Below, in pieces: positions 1 through 11,233 of a DNA stretch of 60,649 bases (within the stretch, counting starts at the first letter, position 1; each line of letters starts with the position of its first letter). Origin of the DNA: an uncultured Pelagibacteraceae bacterium (GTDB lineage Bacteria; Pseudomonadota; Alphaproteobacteria; Pelagibacterales; Pelagibacteraceae); assembly GCA_902596205.1 (NCBI GenBank), contig CACJSY010000007.1:1-60649 (forward strand), given 5' to 3'. Below the pieces are notes generated by a model, which was given only the letters and a program-made list of their open reading frames with translations, was not told the origin of the DNA and did no database searches. The translations under genes were made by a program, and so were the position numbers.

Positions 1-293
1 AGACAAAAGCTTTTATGGGTAAACCTGTGCCGGTAGTTATAACAGTTTACAAAGATAAAAAATTCGATTTTATAATAAAATCACCACCGGCTTCTCATTT
101 TATTAGAGAAGCAGCAAAACTTAAAAGTGGATCTAGTGAACCAGGAAGAGTAGTAGCTGGATCAATAACCATGAAACAAGCCGAAGCTATTGCTAAAGAA
201 AAAATGAAAGATTTAAATGCTTTTGATTTAAAAGAAGCTACGAAAATTATTTGTGGATCTGCAAGATCAATGGGAATAGAGGTAAAAGAGTAA
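1..293 (+). CDS. rplK: 50S ribosomal protein L11, 3' part
   Basis: The window opens inside this gene. The reading frame is open from base 3, so the ATG at 15 is internal and not the start. The visible 96 or so residues match the L11 C-terminal half: the [10 protein letters not shown] strand that follows the linker, the KSGS segment, and the helical rRNA-binding domain ending in [13 protein letters not shown]11 binds the GTPase-associated region of 23S rRNA and contacts elongation factors. The N-terminal half lies upstream of the window. The stop is three bases before the ATG of rplA, so the two are co-transcribed, as in most bacteria. Confidence 0.96.
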   Translation, partial: TKAFMGKPVPVVITVYKDKKFDFIIKSPPASHFIREAAKLKSGSSEPGRVVAGSITMKQAEAIAKEKMKDLNAFDLKEATKIICGSARSMGIEVKE

Positions 294-295
294 CT

Positions 296-982
296 ATGAA
301 GAAGAGATCAAAAAGATATAGAGAAATATTAAAGTCAACTTTAAAGAATAAAAAAGCAAATATCAAAGAAGCAATTGATTTAGTTAAAAAAAATTCAAAT
401 TTAAAATTTGATGAATCTATTGATGTCTCTTTAAAATTGAATCTAAAACAATCAAAAGGTGGTGATTTAAGTTTAAGAACTGTTGTAAATCTTCCGAATG
501 GTTCAGGCAAAAAAAATAAGTTAGCTGTACTGTGTGAGGCTGATAAAATAGATGAAGCAAAAAAAGCAGGAGCAGATATAGTTGGTTCTGATGATCTTTT
601 AGAAAAAATTGCTTCTGGAAAGTTCAATTTTACAAAACTTGTATGCACCCCTGCGATGATGGGAAAAATTGGAAAGCATGGTAAAGTATTAGGGCCAAAA
701 GGTTTAATGCCAAATCCCAAATTAGGAACAGTATCTACAGATATTACTAAAGCAGTTAAAGATATCAAAACTGGATTGGTAGAAATCAGGAATGATAAAG
801 ATGGAAATCTATCCTCAACAATTGGAAGAAAAAGTTTTTCTAGTGAAAAACTTTTAGAAAATTATAATCACTTTATAGAAAGTGTGAAAAAAGAAAAACC
901 TGACACTATAAAAGGTGAATTTATTAAAGGAATTTTTATAACTTCCACAATGGGAATTTCTTTTAAAATAGGAGCTAAATAA
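296..982 (+). CDS. rplA: 50S ribosomal protein L1
   Basis: This is L1, the mobile L1-stalk protein that assists release of E-site tRNA and in many bacteria represses its own operon by binding the mRNA leader. The 228-residue product starts MKKRSKRYREI, is of normal family length, and carries the conserved central segment GKHGKVLGPKGLMPNPKLG around residues 125-143. I chose the ATG at 296 because an in-frame start at 251 would add 15 residues that are only the overlapping end of rplK. It sits between rplK and rplJ, spaced by two and five bases, in the usual rplKAJL order. Confidence 0.97.
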   Translation: MKKRSKRYREILKSTLKNKKANIKEAIDLVKKNSNLKFDESIDVSLKLNLKQSKGGDLSLRTVVNLPNGSGKKNKLAVLCEADKIDEAKKAGADIVGSDDLLEKIASGKFNFTKLVCTPAMMGKIGKHGKVLGPKGLMPNPKLGTVSTDITKAVKDIKTGLVEIRNDKDGNLSSTIGRKSFSSEKLLENYNHFIESVKKEKPDTIKGEFIKGIFITSTMGISFKIGAK

Positions 983-987
983 AAGTT

Positions 988-1500
988 ATGATGTCAAAAG
1001 AAGCGAAAAGAAATTATGTTGAAGAAATGAAAAAAAATTTCACAGACAACGAGTCTGTTATGATCGCTCAGTATCAAGGATTAAATGTAAACGAACTTGA
1101 CTCTTTGAGAAAAGAATTGAGAGACAAAGGGATTTTATTCAAAATAACAAAAAATCGTATAACAAAAATAGCCATCAAGGAAACTCCGAAAAAAGATTTA
1201 GAGAAATATTTTATTGGACCAACTGCTGCAGCGATATCGTCTGATCCTATCTCAACTGCAAAAATTTTAACAAAATTTTCCAAATCAAATGACAAATTAA
1301 AAATTATAGCGGGATTCATGGATGGCAAGGTTTTAAATGAAAAAGAGGTGTCAGTAATTGCCACACTCCCTTCATTGGAAGAAGCAAGGGCTAAAATAGT
1401 GGGAATTTTAGCCACTCCAGCTCAAAAATTAGTGAGTATTTTACTTGCACCAGGCTCAAAAATTGCTAATTTAGCGCGCGCAAAGAGTTTAAAAAATTAA
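988..1500 (+). CDS. rplJ: 50S ribosomal protein L10
   Basis: L10 anchors L7/L12 dimers to the ribosomal stalk. The product of about 170 residues has the L10 rRNA-binding N-terminal fold, including the FKITKNRITKIAI segment near residues 50-62, followed by the C-terminal helical stretch that binds L7/L12. Two ATG codons stand in tandem (988 and 991), so the exact start is uncertain by one residue. It follows rplA by five bases and precedes rplL by fifteen. In other bacteria L10 bound to L7/L12 represses translation of this mRNA; I do not see a separate leader here because the genes are nearly contiguous. Confidence 0.96.
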   Translation: MMSKEAKRNYVEEMKKNFTDNESVMIAQYQGLNVNELDSLRKELRDKGILFKITKNRITKIAIKETPKKDLEKYFIGPTAAAISSDPISTAKILTKFSKSNDKLKIIAGFMDGKVLNEKEVSVIATLPSLEEARAKIVGILATPAQKLVSILLAPGSKIANLARAKSLKN

Positions 1501-1515
1501 ATCACAGGACTAAAA

Positions 1516-1887
1516 ATGGCAGACTTAAATAAAATTATAGATGAACTTTCAACTTTAACAGTCGTTGAGGCTGCAGAGTTATCAAAACAACTTGAGGAAA
1601 AATGGGGAGTAACAGCAGCTGCTCCAGTAGCAGTAGCACCTGCAGGTGGTGCAGCGGCACCAGCTGGCGAGGAAAAATCAGAGTTTTCAATTTTCTTAGC
1701 CTCTGCAGGCGATAAAAAAATTAACGTAATAAAAGAAGTAAGAGCAATAACTGGTTTGGGTTTAAAAGAAGCTAAAGATCTGGTTGAAGCAGCACCAAAA
1801 GAGGTAAAAAGTGGAGTTGCTAAAAAAGATGCAGAAGAATTTAAGAAAAAACTTGAAGCAGCTGGAGCAAAAGTAGAATTAAAGTAA
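1516..1887 (+). CDS. rplL: 50S ribosomal protein L7/L12
   Basis: This is the flexible stalk protein that recruits and stimulates translation GTPases. The 123-residue product has the dimerising N-terminal domain (1-30), an Ala/Pro/Gly-rich hinge (about 35-54), and the C-terminal factor-binding domain with the conserved [20 protein letters not shown] segment. Length is normal. The gene ends 61 bases before rpoB, and that gap is filled by a strong hairpin described separately, which may set the ratio of stalk protein to RNA polymerase. Confidence 0.97.
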   Translation: MADLNKIIDELSTLTVVEAAELSKQLEEKWGVTAAAPVAVAPAGGAAAPAGEEKSEFSIFLASAGDKKINVIKEVRAITGLGLKEAKDLVEAAPKEVKSGVAKKDAEEFKKKLEAAGAKVELK

Positions 1888-1902
1888 ACAAAATTTTAGA
1901 CT

Positions 1903-1941
1903 AAATTTTATTGCAGAGTAAAATTTGCAATAAAATTTTTT
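1903..1941 (+). terminator. Hairpin plus T-run between rplL and rpoB (attenuator-like)
   Basis: A perfect 12-bp inverted repeat (AAATTTTATTGC at 1903-1914, GCAATAAAATTT at 1927-1938) surrounds a 12-base loop and runs into a short T tract. That is the form of an intrinsic terminator, though the stem is AT-rich with only two G-C pairs. It lies inside an otherwise continuous operon, so partial read-through into rpoBC is the natural reading. Partial termination and RNA processing at this same junction are established in E. coli; the function here is inferred. Confidence 0.65.
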
Positions 1942-1948
1942 ATATTTG

Positions 1949-4900
1949 ATGCAATTATCTTTTACGCAAAAGAAACATATAAGAAAAAACTTTGGAAAAT
2001 TAGTCGAAGGATTATCCATACCTAACCTAATCGAAGTTCAAAAAAATTCTTATAACGAATTTCTTGAGTCAAAATCTTTAAATCAACAATTAAGCGAACT
2101 ATCGAAAGGTATTGATAAAGTATTCAAAAGTATTTTTCCAATTGAGGACGGAAATGATAAGTCAACTTTAGAATATATTTCCTATAAACTTGAAAAACCA
2201 AAATTTGATGTAATTGAATGTAAACAAAGAAGTTTATCTTATTCAGCAGCTCTTAAGGCAAATTTAAGATTAGTAGTGTATGATATAGATACAGAGAACA
2301 ATACAAAACAAATCTTATCTGCTAAAGAACAGGAAGTATTTATAGGTGATCTTCCTTTGATGACACCAAGTGCAACTTTTATCACAAATGGTGTTGAAAG
2401 AGTTGTAGTAAATCAAATGCATAGAAGTCCTGGTGTTTTTTTTGATCATGATAAAGGAAAAACTCATGCTAGCGGAAAACTTTTATTTAATTGCAGGATT
2501 ATTCCAGGGCGAGGATCTTGGTTAGATTTTGAGTTCGATACGAAAGATATTTTATATTTTAGAATTGATCGAAAGAAAAAACTGCCTATTACAACTTTTT
2601 TATTTGCTTTAGGTTTTTCAAAAGATAAGATAATTCAAACTTTTTACTCCACAAATAAATATTTATATAACAAAGATTCAAAAACTTGGGTAACAGATTT
2701 TGACTTAGAAAATTACAAAAGACCTTTAAAATTATCTTATGATTTGATTGATGCGAATAACAAGAAAAAGATTTTAGGAAAGGGTGAGAAGCTCAATATA
2801 GTTATTGCGAAAAAATTAAAAGAAAAAGGTTTAAAATCTATATCTATTCCTAATGATCAAATTGTTGGAAAATATTTAGCTAAAGATGTAAAAAATAATA
2901 ATGGGGAAATTATAGCAGGGGCGGGTTTTGACATTACCGAGGAGCAGATAGAAAAAATTATTGCTGAAGAAAAAAATGAATTAACAATCGTTAATATAGA
3001 TCCAATTAACAAAGGACCATATATTTTAGAAAGTTTAAAAATAGATAAAAATACTAATAAAAACGATGCGCTTAATGACATTTATAAAGTTTTAAGACCA
3101 GGTGAGGCACCATCAGTTGAGATAGCCGAAGAAATATTTAATAACTTATACTTCAAGAAAGAAAGGTATGATCTATCTGAGGTAGGAAGAGTAAAACTTA
3201 ATTCTAAACTTGATTTAAACACTAGTCCTAAAAAAACTATTCTAGAAACTACTGATATTTTAGCAATCATTAAATTTATGTTAGACCTAAGAGACGGCAA
3301 AGGTGATGTAGATGATATAGATCATTTAGGAAACAGAAGGGTTCGTTCTGTGGGCGAGCTTGTTGAAAACCAGTTCAGAATTGGCCTTTTAAGAATGGAA
3401 AGAACAGTGAAAGAAAAAATGTCTACATTTTTGGAAATTGAGTCTGCAATGCCTCAGGATTTAATTAATGCAAAGCCTATAACAACTTCTTTAAAAGATT
3501 TTTTTGCGACGTCTCAGTTATCACAATTTATGGATCAAACTAATCCATTATCAGAAATTACGCACAAACGAAGAGTCTCTGCTTTAGGCCCAGGTGGTTT
3601 AACAAGAGAAAGAGCTGGTTTTGAAGTAAGGGATGTTCATCCAACTCACTATGGACGAATATGTCCAATTGAAACTCCAGAGGGTCCTAATATCGGTTTA
3701 ATCAACAGTTTGGCTACTTATTGTAGAGTAAATAGATTTGGATACATTGAGAGCCCCTATAAAAAAGTTATTAATGGGAAAGTTACCTCTGAGATTAAAT
3801 ATTTATCAGCTATTGAAGAGGAAAAATATACTATTGCACAGGCTAACTCAGTTATAAATAAAGATGGGTCATTCGTTGAAGAATTGGTTGCGTGCAGAAA
3901 AAATTTAAATTTTGAATTATCTTCTAGAGAAAATATTGATTACATAGATGTATCACCAAAACAATTAGTATCAGTCGCAGCCGCTTTAATACCATTCCTA
4001 GAAAATGATGATGCTAACAGAGCGCTGATGGGATCGAATATGATGAGACAAGCAGTGCCATTATTGAAACCAGACTCTCCATTAGTAGGAACAGGCATCG
4101 AGGCCGATGTCGCATTAGACTCTGGTGTAACTATTGTTGCTAAAAGAAGTGGAATAGTTGATAAAATCGATGGTAAAAGAATAGTAGTTAAAGCGACTGA
4201 CGTTACTGATTTATCTCAGTCTGCAGTTGATATTTACAACCTATCTAAATTTCAAAGATCAAATCAAAATACATGCATAAATCAAAAGCCCTTAGTAAAA
4301 GTAGGAGATAAAATTAAAAAAGGTGACATTATAGCAGATGGCCCAGCAACCAAACTTGGTGAATTAGCCTTAGGTAAAAATGTTACTGTCGCATTTATGC
4401 CTTGGCAAGGTTACAATTTTGAAGACTCTATTTTAATATCAGAAAGATGTGTAACAGACGATGTATTTACTTCAGTCCACATCGAAGAATACGAGTCTAT
4501 GGCAAGAGATACAAAATTAGGTGCTGAGGAAATAACCAGAGACATTCCCAATGTGAGTGAGGAAAGTTTAAGAAACCTAGATGAGTCTGGAATAGTATAC
4601 GTTGGAGCCGAAGTGAAACCTGGTGATATTTTAGTTGGTAAAGTTACACCAAAAAGTGAAACGTCATCTAGTCCAGAGGAAAAACTGTTGAGATCTATTT
4701 TTGGTGAGAAAGCTACTGACGTAAGAGACTCATCTCTTAAGCTGCCATCCGGAAGCACAGGAGTCGTAATTGATGTGAGAGTATTCAACAGACATGGAAT
4801 TGAAAAAGATGAAAGATCAATAGCAATCGAAAGAGCTGAAATTGAGTCAGTCCAAGAAGATAAAAAAGTAGAGGAGGAAATTCTTAATCGAAATATAAAA

Positions 4901-6040
4901 CAAAGAGCAATTGATTTACTTAATGGTGAAAGTATAAACAAACAATTTAAAGATCTAAAACCAGGTACTACTCTTAATCAAAATGACTTTACAAAATTAT
5001 CGTTAAATGATCTTTGGAAAATTCCATTAAAAAGACAAGAATTAAACACTGATCTAGAAAAATTAAAAAATCAATTCGAAGATGCCTATGAGGATATTAA
5101 ATTAAGATTTGAAGATAAAGTAACAAAGATACAGCAAGGTGATGATTTATTACCAACTGTTATGAAAGTAGTTAAAGTGTTCGTTGCTGTTAAAAGAAGA
5201 CTAATGCCAGGAGATAAAATGGCTGGCAGACACGGTAATAAGGGAGTAGTGAGCAAAATAGTTCCAGTCGAAGACATGCCATATATGGAAAACGGTAAAC
5301 CCGTAGATATTGTATTAAATCCGCTAGGTGTTCCTAGCCGTATGAATGTTGGTCAAATATTAGAGACTCATTTGGGTTGGTCTTGCTCTGAACTTGGAGA
5401 TCAAATTAAAGAGCATTTAAAAAGTTTTGATAAAGAAATTAATGAGGTAAAAGATAAGTTAAAAGAAATCTACGGAAAATCATATTTTGATGAAACAATT
5501 TCTAAGTTATCCAATGAAGAAGTTGCTGAATTAGTTAAAAATTTATCTAATGGTGTACCAATCGCTACACCAGTATTTGACGGTGCTAGCACTGAAGATA
5601 TAACAAAAATGTTGGATCTAGCAAAATTACCAAGCTCTGGCCAAACACATCTATGGAACGGTCAAACTGGAGAAAGATTTGATAGGCCCGTTACTGTTGG
5701 GATAATTTACATGTTAAAGCTAAATCATCTTGTTGAAGATAAAATTCATGCAAGATCAACTGGACCTTATAGTTTAGTTACACAACAACCTCTAGGAGGA
5801 AAAGCTCAGCTCGGTGGTCAAAGATTTGGAGAAATGGAAGTTTGGGCTTTAGAGGCATATGGAGCTTCTTATACTTTACAAGAAATTTTAACTGTAAAAT
5901 CTGATGATGTCGCTGGAAGAACAAAAGTTTACGAAACAATTGTAAAAGGAAATAATAATTTTGAGTCAGGTGTACCGGAGTCTTTCAATGTATTAGTGAA
6001 AGAAATTAGAGCACTTGGTTTAAATATTGAGTTAAATTAA
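1949..6040 (+). CDS. rpoB: DNA-directed RNA polymerase subunit beta
   Basis: This is the beta subunit of RNA polymerase, 1363 residues, close to the alphaproteobacterial norm. It contains the rifampicin-region segment [18 protein letters not shown] with the Asp, His and Ser positions that are sensitive-type in other bacteria, then [20 protein letters not shown]. The [15 protein letters not shown] catalytic-centre segment lies near residues 1090-1105, and the C-terminus is conserved through [13 protein letters not shown] prefer the ATG at 1949; a TTG directly before it (1946) could add one residue. rpoC follows after two bases, so the two large subunits are translationally linked. No insertion or truncation is apparent. 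Confidence 0.98.
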   Translation: MQLSFTQKKHIRKNFGKLVEGLSIPNLIEVQKNSYNEFLESKSLNQQLSELSKGIDKVFKSIFPIEDGNDKSTLEYISYKLEKPKFDVIECKQRSLSYSAALKANLRLVVYDIDTENNTKQILSAKEQEVFIGDLPLMTPSATFITNGVERVVVNQMHRSPGVFFDHDKGKTHASGKLLFNCRIIPGRGSWLDFEFDTKDILYFRIDRKKKLPITTFLFALGFSKDKIIQTFYSTNKYLYNKDSKTWVTDFDLENYKRPLKLSYDLIDANNKKKILGKGEKLNIVIAKKLKEKGLKSISIPNDQIVGKYLAKDVKNNNGEIIAGAGFDITEEQIEKIIAEEKNELTIVNIDPINKGPYILESLKIDKNTNKNDALNDIYKVLRPGEAPSVEIAEEIFNNLYFKKERYDLSEVGRVKLNSKLDLNTSPKKTILETTDILAIIKFMLDLRDGKGDVDDIDHLGNRRVRSVGELVENQFRIGLLRMERTVKEKMSTFLEIESAMPQDLINAKPITTSLKDFFATSQLSQFMDQTNPLSEITHKRRVSALGPGGLTRERAGFEVRDVHPTHYGRICPIETPEGPNIGLINSLATYCRVNRFGYIESPYKKVINGKVTSEIKYLSAIEEEKYTIAQANSVINKDGSFVEELVACRKNLNFELSSRENIDYIDVSPKQLVSVAAALIPFLENDDANRALMGSNMMRQAVPLLKPDSPLVGTGIEADVALDSGVTIVAKRSGIVDKIDGKRIVVKATDVTDLSQSAVDIYNLSKFQRSNQNTCINQKPLVKVGDKIKKGDIIADGPATKLGELALGKNVTVAFMPWQGYNFEDSILISERCVTDDVFTSVHIEEYESMARDTKLGAEEITRDIPNVSEESLRNLDESGIVYVGAEVKPGDILVGKVTPKSETSSSPEEKLLRSIFGEKATDVRDSSLKLPSGSTGVVIDVRVFNRHGIEKDERSIAIERAEIESVQEDKKVEEEILNRNIKQRAIDLLNGESINKQFKDLKPGTTLNQNDFTKLSLNDLWKIPLKRQELNTDLEKLKNQFEDAYEDIKLRFEDKVTKIQQGDDLLPTVMKVVKVFVAVKRRLMPGDKMAGRHGNKGVVSKIVPVEDMPYMENGKPVDIVLNPLGVPSRMNVGQILETHLGWSCSELGDQIKEHLKSFDKEINEVKDKLKEIYGKSYFDETISKLSNEEVAELVKNLSNGVPIATPVFDGASTEDITKMLDLAKLPSSGQTHLWNGQTGERFDRPVTVGIIYMLKLNHLVEDKIHARSTGPYSLVTQQPLGGKAQLGGQRFGEMEVWALEAYGASYTLQEILTVKSDDVAGRTKVYETIVKGNNNFESGVPESFNVLVKEIRALGLNIELN

Positions 6041-6042
6041 TT

Positions 6043-9000
6043 ATGGAAAAAAATTTAACAAAAAACTTTGATAATCAAAATATTACACAAGAAAATAATT
6101 TTAATAATATTAAAATTACTCTCGCTAGTCCTGAAAAAATAAAATCTTGGTCTTATGGAGAAATAAAAAAACCAGAAACTATCAACTACCGTACCTTTAG
6201 GCCAGAAAAAGATGGTCTATTTTGTTCAAGAATATTTGGCCCCGTGAAAGATTACGAATGTCTTTGCGGGAAATATAAAAGAATGAAATTTAGAGGAATA
6301 ATATGTGAAAAATGTGGAGTTGAAGTAACTAAATCAAATGTAAGAAGAGAAAGAATGGGTCACATTGATCTTGCCTGTCCAGTTGCTCACATCTGGTTTT
6401 TAAAATCATTACCTAGCAGAATTTCTTTAGCAATAGACATGAAACTAAAAGAAGTTGAGAAAGTATTATACTTTGAAAGTTTTATTGTTGTGGAGCCTGG
6501 ATTAACTACTTTAAAAAAAGGCCAATTAATATCTGAAGAAGCATTGTTAAAAGCGCAAGAAGAGTTTGGAGAGGATGCTTTCACAGCTGGTATTGGCGCT
6601 GAAGCAGTTAGAGAGATTTTAGTTAATTTAGATCTTAAGAAAGAACAACAAAAACTTAGGGAGTCGTTAAAAGAGATTAAATCTAAAGTTACAGAAGAAA
6701 GAACAATTAAAAGACTAAAACTTATAGAGTCATTTATTAATTCCGGTAATAAACCTGAATGGATGATCTTAACTTCAGTACCAGTTATTCCACCAGAATT
6801 GAGACCACTAGTCCCTCTTGATGGAGGTAGATTTGCTACATCTGATTTAAATGATTTGTATAGAAGAGTGATAAATAGAAATAACAGATTAAAAAGACTT
6901 TTAGACCTTAAAGCACCAGATATCATCGTGCGAAACGAAAAAAGAATGCTTCAAGAATCAGTTGATGCACTATTTGACAATGGTAGACGGGGAAGAGTTA
7001 TAACAGGAACAGGTAAGCGCCCTTTAAAATCTTTGGCTGAAATGTTGAAGGGTAAACAAGGAAGATTTAGACAAAATCTATTAGGAAAAAGAGTTGATTA
7101 TTCAGGAAGGTCAGTAATTGTGGTAGGGCCAGAACTTAAGCTTCATCAATGCGGATTGCCAAAAAAAATGGCTCTTGAATTATTTAAACCTTTTTTATAC
7201 GCGAGATTAGATAAATTAGGTTTAGCTACAACTATTAAACAAGCAAAAAGACTTGTAGAGAAAGAAAAAAGTGAAGTTTGGGACTCACTTGAACACATTA
7301 TTAGAGAACATCCAATTCTTTTAAATCGAGCTCCAACTTTACACAGGTTGGGTGTGCAAGCTTTTGAGGCAAAGCTAATCGAAGGAAATGCAATTGAATT
7401 ACACCCGTTAGTTTGTGCAGCTTTTAATGCTGATTTTGATGGAGACCAAATGGCAGTGCATATTCCTTTAAGTTTAGAGGCTCAATTAGAGGCAAGAGTT
7501 TTAATGATGTCAACAAATAATATATTAAGCCCATCTAACGGAAAACCGATTATTGTACCAAGTCAGGATATTGTTTTGGGTATTTATTATCTTTCACAAG
7601 CAGAAGAAAATGATAAAAAACCATCAGGAATATTTTCTAGCATTGAGGAAATTGAACAAGCATTAGAAAATAAATCGATAAGTTTACATTCTAAAATTAT
7701 TTCAACATTTAAAACAGTTAATAAAGATGGAAAACCTGTTATAGAAAAATATAGCAGTACAGCAGGAAGATTTTTATTAGCAAATGTTCTTCCGCAAAAT
7801 CATAATATTAAATTTACTTTAGTAAACAAATTATTAACAAAGAAAAATGTTTCAGAGGTTATAGATACTATTTTTAGATATTGTGGGCAAAAAGAAACTG
7901 TAATATTCTGCGATAGGATTAAAACTCTTGGATTTAAACATGCATTCAAAGCTGGAATATCATTTGGAAAAGATGATTTAATAATACCTAAAACTAAAGA
8001 AAACCTGATTAGCAGCACAAAAAAACAAATCGAAGAATATGAAAAACAATATTCAGATGGCTTAATTACTAGAGGAGAAAAGTATAACAAAGTAGTAGAT
8101 ATCTGGTCTAAATGCACAGATACAGTTGCAAATGAAATGATGAAAGAAATATCATCTGCAGAAAAAGTTTACGATGATGATAGAATAGAAACGAATTCAG
8201 TTTATATGATGGCTGACTCAGGAGCTAGAGGTTCTCAAGCACAAATGAAACAATTAGCTGGAATGCGAGGCCTAATTGCTAAACCTTCAGGTGAAATTAT
8301 AGAAACACCTATTATTGCCAATTTCAAAGAAGGGTTATCTGTATTAGAATATTTTAATTCAACACACGGCGCTAGAAAAGGTTTAGCAGACACAGCTTTA
8401 AAAACTGCCAATTCTGGTTATTTGACTAGAAGGTTATGTGATGTTGCTCAAGATGTGCAAATTACCAAAGCAGCTTGTGATCCTAAGAAGAGATCTTCAG
8501 TTACAATCTCTGAAATTATTGAAGGAGGAAACATTTTAGTCAGTTTATCTGAAAGAGTATTAGGAAGAGTAATTGCTGAAAATATAAAAAATCCAGTCAC
8601 TGGAGAGGTTATCATCAAAAAAGATAAGTTAATTGATGAATTTGATTGTGAAAAAATAGATGCTGCTGGTGTAAAATCAGTTAACGTTTATTCAGTTATC
8701 ACTTGTGCATCTACAAAAGGAGTTTGCCAAACTTGTTACGGTAGAGACTTAGCAAGAGGTAAATTAGTGAGTGTGGGTGAAGCTGTAGGAATGATAGCTG
8801 CCCAGTCAATTGGTGAACCAGGAACGCAGTTAACAATGAGAACTTTCCACGTTGGAGGAACAGCTCAAATTAAAGAGGAGTCTCAAATCATCTCACAAAC
8901 AAAAGGAAAATTAAATATAATAAATAAGAATCTTATTGAGGATTCAAAGAAAAATATAATAGTGATGGGTAGAAATACTCAATTAAGTATCGAAGACGAT

Positions 9001-10230
9001 AATGGTAGACAGCTAGCGATTTATAAGGTGAATTATGGTTCAAAACTTTTTTTTAAAGACGGCGATTTAATAGATAAAGGAAAAAAAATAGCAGAGTGGG
9101 ATCCTTATACATTACCAGTAATTGCTGAAACTGGAGGAATAGTAAATTATATGGATTTAATGGAAGGAAGCTCATTAACTGAAACTTTAGATGATGCAAC
9201 AGGTTTATCTTCTAAATCTGTGACAGATTGGAAATCATCATCCAAAAATTCTGAGTTAAAACCTAGAATTACTCTTAGAGATGAAAAGGGTGGGATTATT
9301 AAAAAAGCTGATGGGAATGAAGCAAGATATTATTTAGTTCCTGACACAATTTTATCAGTTAAAGATGGTCAAAAAATTTCGGCTGGAGACGTATTGGCAA
9401 GATTACCAAAAGAAACTTCTAAAACAAAAGACATTACAGGTGGATTACCGAGAGTAGCGGAACTTTTTGAGGCTAGGAGACCAAAGGATAGTGCAATAAT
9501 TGCTGAGAATGATGGTGTGATTGAATTTGGTAAAGAGGTAAGAGGGAAACAAAAAATATCTATAGTTTCGACAACAGGTGAAACATCAAATTATTTAATT
9601 CCAAAAGGAAAACACGTCAACTTTAATCAAGGAGAAAAAATTAAAAAAGGAGAATATCTTTTAGACGGCAGTCCTGCTCCTCATGATATCTTGAGGATCT
9701 TAGGTGTAGAAAAACTCACTGAATATTTTGTTTCAGAAGTTCAAGAGGTTTATAGACTTCAAGGTGTTGTAATAAATGATAAGCACATAGAAACAATAGT
9801 AAGACAAATGTTGAAAAGAGTGGAAGTAAAAGACCCAGGAGACTCCGAACTATTAGCTGGAGAAGTTATTGATTTATTAGATATAAATGTCATTAATAAC
9901 GATCTTCGTGATCAAAAAAAGAAACCAGCATTATTTGAAAGAGTGTTATTAGGTATTACAAAGGCCTCTCTACAGACAAATTCTTTTATTTCTGCTGCAT
10001 CGTTCCAAGAAACAACAAGAGTTTTAACCGACGCGTCAATTAAAGGAAAAACAGACTCGTTAGAGGGACTTAAAGAAAATGTGATTGTTGGAAGATTGGT
10101 ACCTGCTGGAACAGGTCTTACAAAGATAGAGTGGGACAAACAGGCTAGAGAGCAAGATAAAGCTAGATTGGAAGAACTAAAAAAACAAGAGCTAGAATCA
10201 GCACCAGAAGCGCCTGAACAGACCGCCTAA
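6043..10230 (+). CDS. rpoC: DNA-directed RNA polymerase subunit beta'
   Basis: This is the beta' subunit, 1395 residues. The Mg-binding active-site motif NADFDGD is at residues 462-468. An N-terminal zinc site is visible as CLCGKYKR followed by CEKCGVEV, and a second Cys cluster occurs in the C-terminal half (CDPKKRSS ... [13 protein letters not shown]). The trigger-loop/bridge-helix region contains [10 protein letters not shown]. The C-terminal tail ([19 protein letters not shown]) is acidic and probably disordered. It is the last gene of the rplKAJL-rpoBC block; a 151-base spacer with a new promoter follows. Confidence 0.98.
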   Translation: MEKNLTKNFDNQNITQENNFNNIKITLASPEKIKSWSYGEIKKPETINYRTFRPEKDGLFCSRIFGPVKDYECLCGKYKRMKFRGIICEKCGVEVTKSNVRRERMGHIDLACPVAHIWFLKSLPSRISLAIDMKLKEVEKVLYFESFIVVEPGLTTLKKGQLISEEALLKAQEEFGEDAFTAGIGAEAVREILVNLDLKKEQQKLRESLKEIKSKVTEERTIKRLKLIESFINSGNKPEWMILTSVPVIPPELRPLVPLDGGRFATSDLNDLYRRVINRNNRLKRLLDLKAPDIIVRNEKRMLQESVDALFDNGRRGRVITGTGKRPLKSLAEMLKGKQGRFRQNLLGKRVDYSGRSVIVVGPELKLHQCGLPKKMALELFKPFLYARLDKLGLATTIKQAKRLVEKEKSEVWDSLEHIIREHPILLNRAPTLHRLGVQAFEAKLIEGNAIELHPLVCAAFNADFDGDQMAVHIPLSLEAQLEARVLMMSTNNILSPSNGKPIIVPSQDIVLGIYYLSQAEENDKKPSGIFSSIEEIEQALENKSISLHSKIISTFKTVNKDGKPVIEKYSSTAGRFLLANVLPQNHNIKFTLVNKLLTKKNVSEVIDTIFRYCGQKETVIFCDRIKTLGFKHAFKAGISFGKDDLIIPKTKENLISSTKKQIEEYEKQYSDGLITRGEKYNKVVDIWSKCTDTVANEMMKEISSAEKVYDDDRIETNSVYMMADSGARGSQAQMKQLAGMRGLIAKPSGEIIETPIIANFKEGLSVLEYFNSTHGARKGLADTALKTANSGYLTRRLCDVAQDVQITKAACDPKKRSSVTISEIIEGGNILVSLSERVLGRVIAENIKNPVTGEVIIKKDKLIDEFDCEKIDAAGVKSVNVYSVITCASTKGVCQTCYGRDLARGKLVSVGEAVGMIAAQSIGEPGTQLTMRTFHVGGTAQIKEESQIISQTKGKLNIINKNLIEDSKKNIIVMGRNTQLSIEDDNGRQLAIYKVNYGSKLFFKDGDLIDKGKKIAEWDPYTLPVIAETGGIVNYMDLMEGSSLTETLDDATGLSSKSVTDWKSSSKNSELKPRITLRDEKGGIIKKADGNEARYYLVPDTILSVKDGQKISAGDVLARLPKETSKTKDITGGLPRVAELFEARRPKDSAIIAENDGVIEFGKEVRGKQKISIVSTTGETSNYLIPKGKHVNFNQGEKIKKGEYLLDGSPAPHDILRILGVEKLTEYFVSEVQEVYRLQGVVINDKHIETIVRQMLKRVEVKDPGDSELLAGEVIDLLDINVINNDLRDQKKKPALFERVLLGITKASLQTNSFISAASFQETTRVLTDASIKGKTDSLEGLKENVIVGRLVPAGTGLTKIEWDKQAREQDKARLEELKKQELESAPEAPEQTA

Positions 10231-10254
10231 ATTTTAATTTCACCCGCTTAATTG

Positions 10255-10282
10255 TTGACTTTTATCAATTCAATGTTAGTTT
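10255..10282 (+). promoter_or_regulatory. Candidate sigma-70 promoter for rpsL-rpsG-fusA
   Basis: A TTGACT -35 element (10255-10260) is followed after 16 bases by TAGTTT (10277-10282), which keeps the key TA...T positions of a -10 element. It lies in the largest intergenic gap of the window (10231-10381) and points at rpsL. The same -35 hexamer is used before rpsM and umuD in this window. The match is by eye; no start site is known. Confidence 0.55.
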
Positions 10283-10306
10283 ACGGCACATTTTGAATGT
10301 TAGATG

Positions 10307-10359
10307 TAAGGTGGATTAAAACCTTAAACACTAACTAAAATTTCCAAAGGGTATTCCTT
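10307..10359 (+). promoter_or_regulatory. rpsL leader with two small hairpins
   Basis: Downstream of the candidate promoter the leader can form TAAGGT/ACCTTA (10307-10312 with 10321-10326, 8-base loop) and AAGG/CCTT (10347-10350 with 10356-10359, 5-base loop). An 8-base direct repeat AATGTTAG (10272-10279 and 10296-10303) lies just upstream. In E. coli S7 controls this operon from the rpsL-rpsG spacer, which is only three bases here, so the leader is the likelier control site. That role is an inference. Confidence 0.4.
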
Positions 10360-10381
10360 ACTTTAACTTCAAAATAATATT

Positions 10382-10753
10382 ATGCCAACAATTAATCAGT
10401 TGATTAAAAAAAGTAGAGTTAAACCTATTGCGAGAAATAAGGTTCCCGCACTAGAAAGGCAACCTTTAAAAAGAGGTGTTTGTGTAAAAGTTTATACAAC
10501 AACCCCAAAGAAGCCTAACTCAGCTTTAAGAAAAGTTGCACGGGTTCGATTATCAAATGGATTTGAGGTAACCGCTTATATTCCAGGTGAAGGTCACAAT
10601 TTACAAGAACACTCAGTTGTATTGTTACGAGGTGGTCGAGTAAAAGATTTACCAGGAGTTCGATATCATATTCTTAGAGGAAACTTAGATACACAGGGTG
10701 TAGCTAATCGTAAACAAAGAAGATCTCTATACGGAGCAAAGAAACCTAAATAA
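10382..10753 (+). CDS. rpsL: 30S ribosomal protein S12
   Basis: S12 sits at the decoding centre and helps control translational accuracy. The 123-residue product is close to universal in sequence: [18 protein letters not shown] and [14 protein letters not shown] are both present, with the lysines whose mutation gives streptomycin resistance elsewhere in their wild-type state. It opens the str-type operon rpsL-rpsG-fusA behind its own promoter and leader. rpsG starts three bases after its stop. Confidence 0.98.
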   Translation: MPTINQLIKKSRVKPIARNKVPALERQPLKRGVCVKVYTTTPKKPNSALRKVARVRLSNGFEVTAYIPGEGHNLQEHSVVLLRGGRVKDLPGVRYHILRGNLDTQGVANRKQRRSLYGAKKPK

Positions 10754-10756
10754 TTT

Positions 10757-11227
10757 ATGTCAAGAAAACGAAAAGCACCTGTAAGAAAAGTTTATCCTGA
10801 TCCAAGGTTTCATTCTGAGGTCATTTCAAAATTTATAAACTCTATCATGTATGATGGAAAAAGATCTACTGCAGAAAAAATTCTTTATGATGCTCTAGAC
10901 AAAATTAAATCCAAAAATAACGAAGATCCATTAAAAATTTTTAATACTGCTATTTCAAATGTTAAACCAAATTTAGAGTGTAGATCAAGAAGAGTTGGCG
11001 GTGCCACTTACCAGGTTCCAGTAGAAGTAAAAGCAAAGAGGGCCCAGGCTTTAGCATTAAGATGGATAATGGACGCTACTAGAAAAAGAAAAAATAAAAC
11101 AATGGCTGACAAATTATATGCAGAAATTTTAGATGCATCTCAGAACAAAGGATCAGCTATTAAAAAAAGGGAGGATACCCATAAAATGGCAGAGTCAAAT
11201 AAAGCTTTTGCTCATTTTAGATGGTAG
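10757..11227 (+). CDS. rpsG: 30S ribosomal protein S7
   Basis: S7 is the primary assembly protein of the 30S head and contacts E-site tRNA. The 156-residue product is full length, with the conserved [21 protein letters not shown] segment shortened here to its key part [13 protein letters not shown] at about residues 76-88 and the C-terminal [15 protein letters not shown]. In E. coli S7 is also the translational repressor of the operon. The spacing to rpsL (three bases) and fusA (six bases) implies one transcript. Confidence 0.98.
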   Translation: MSRKRKAPVRKVYPDPRFHSEVISKFINSIMYDGKRSTAEKILYDALDKIKSKNNEDPLKIFNTAISNVKPNLECRSRRVGGATYQVPVEVKAKRAQALALRWIMDATRKRKNKTMADKLYAEILDASQNKGSAIKKREDTHKMAESNKAFAHFRW

Positions 11228-11233
11228 TTAATA

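Noticed and set aside
247-768. Long antisense reading frame of 173 residues opposite rplA
   Set aside because: It lies wholly opposite a well-conserved ribosomal gene, its translation is rich in Phe, Ser and Leu as expected for the complement of Lys/Glu-rich coding DNA, and it shows no recognisable domain. The same applies to the other antisense frames opposite rpoB, rpoC, fusA, pyrC' and others.
1946-1951. TTG start for rpoB one codon upstream of the ATG
   Set aside because: The ATG at 1949 is adjacent and is the normal choice; the TTG would add only one residue and has no supporting feature.
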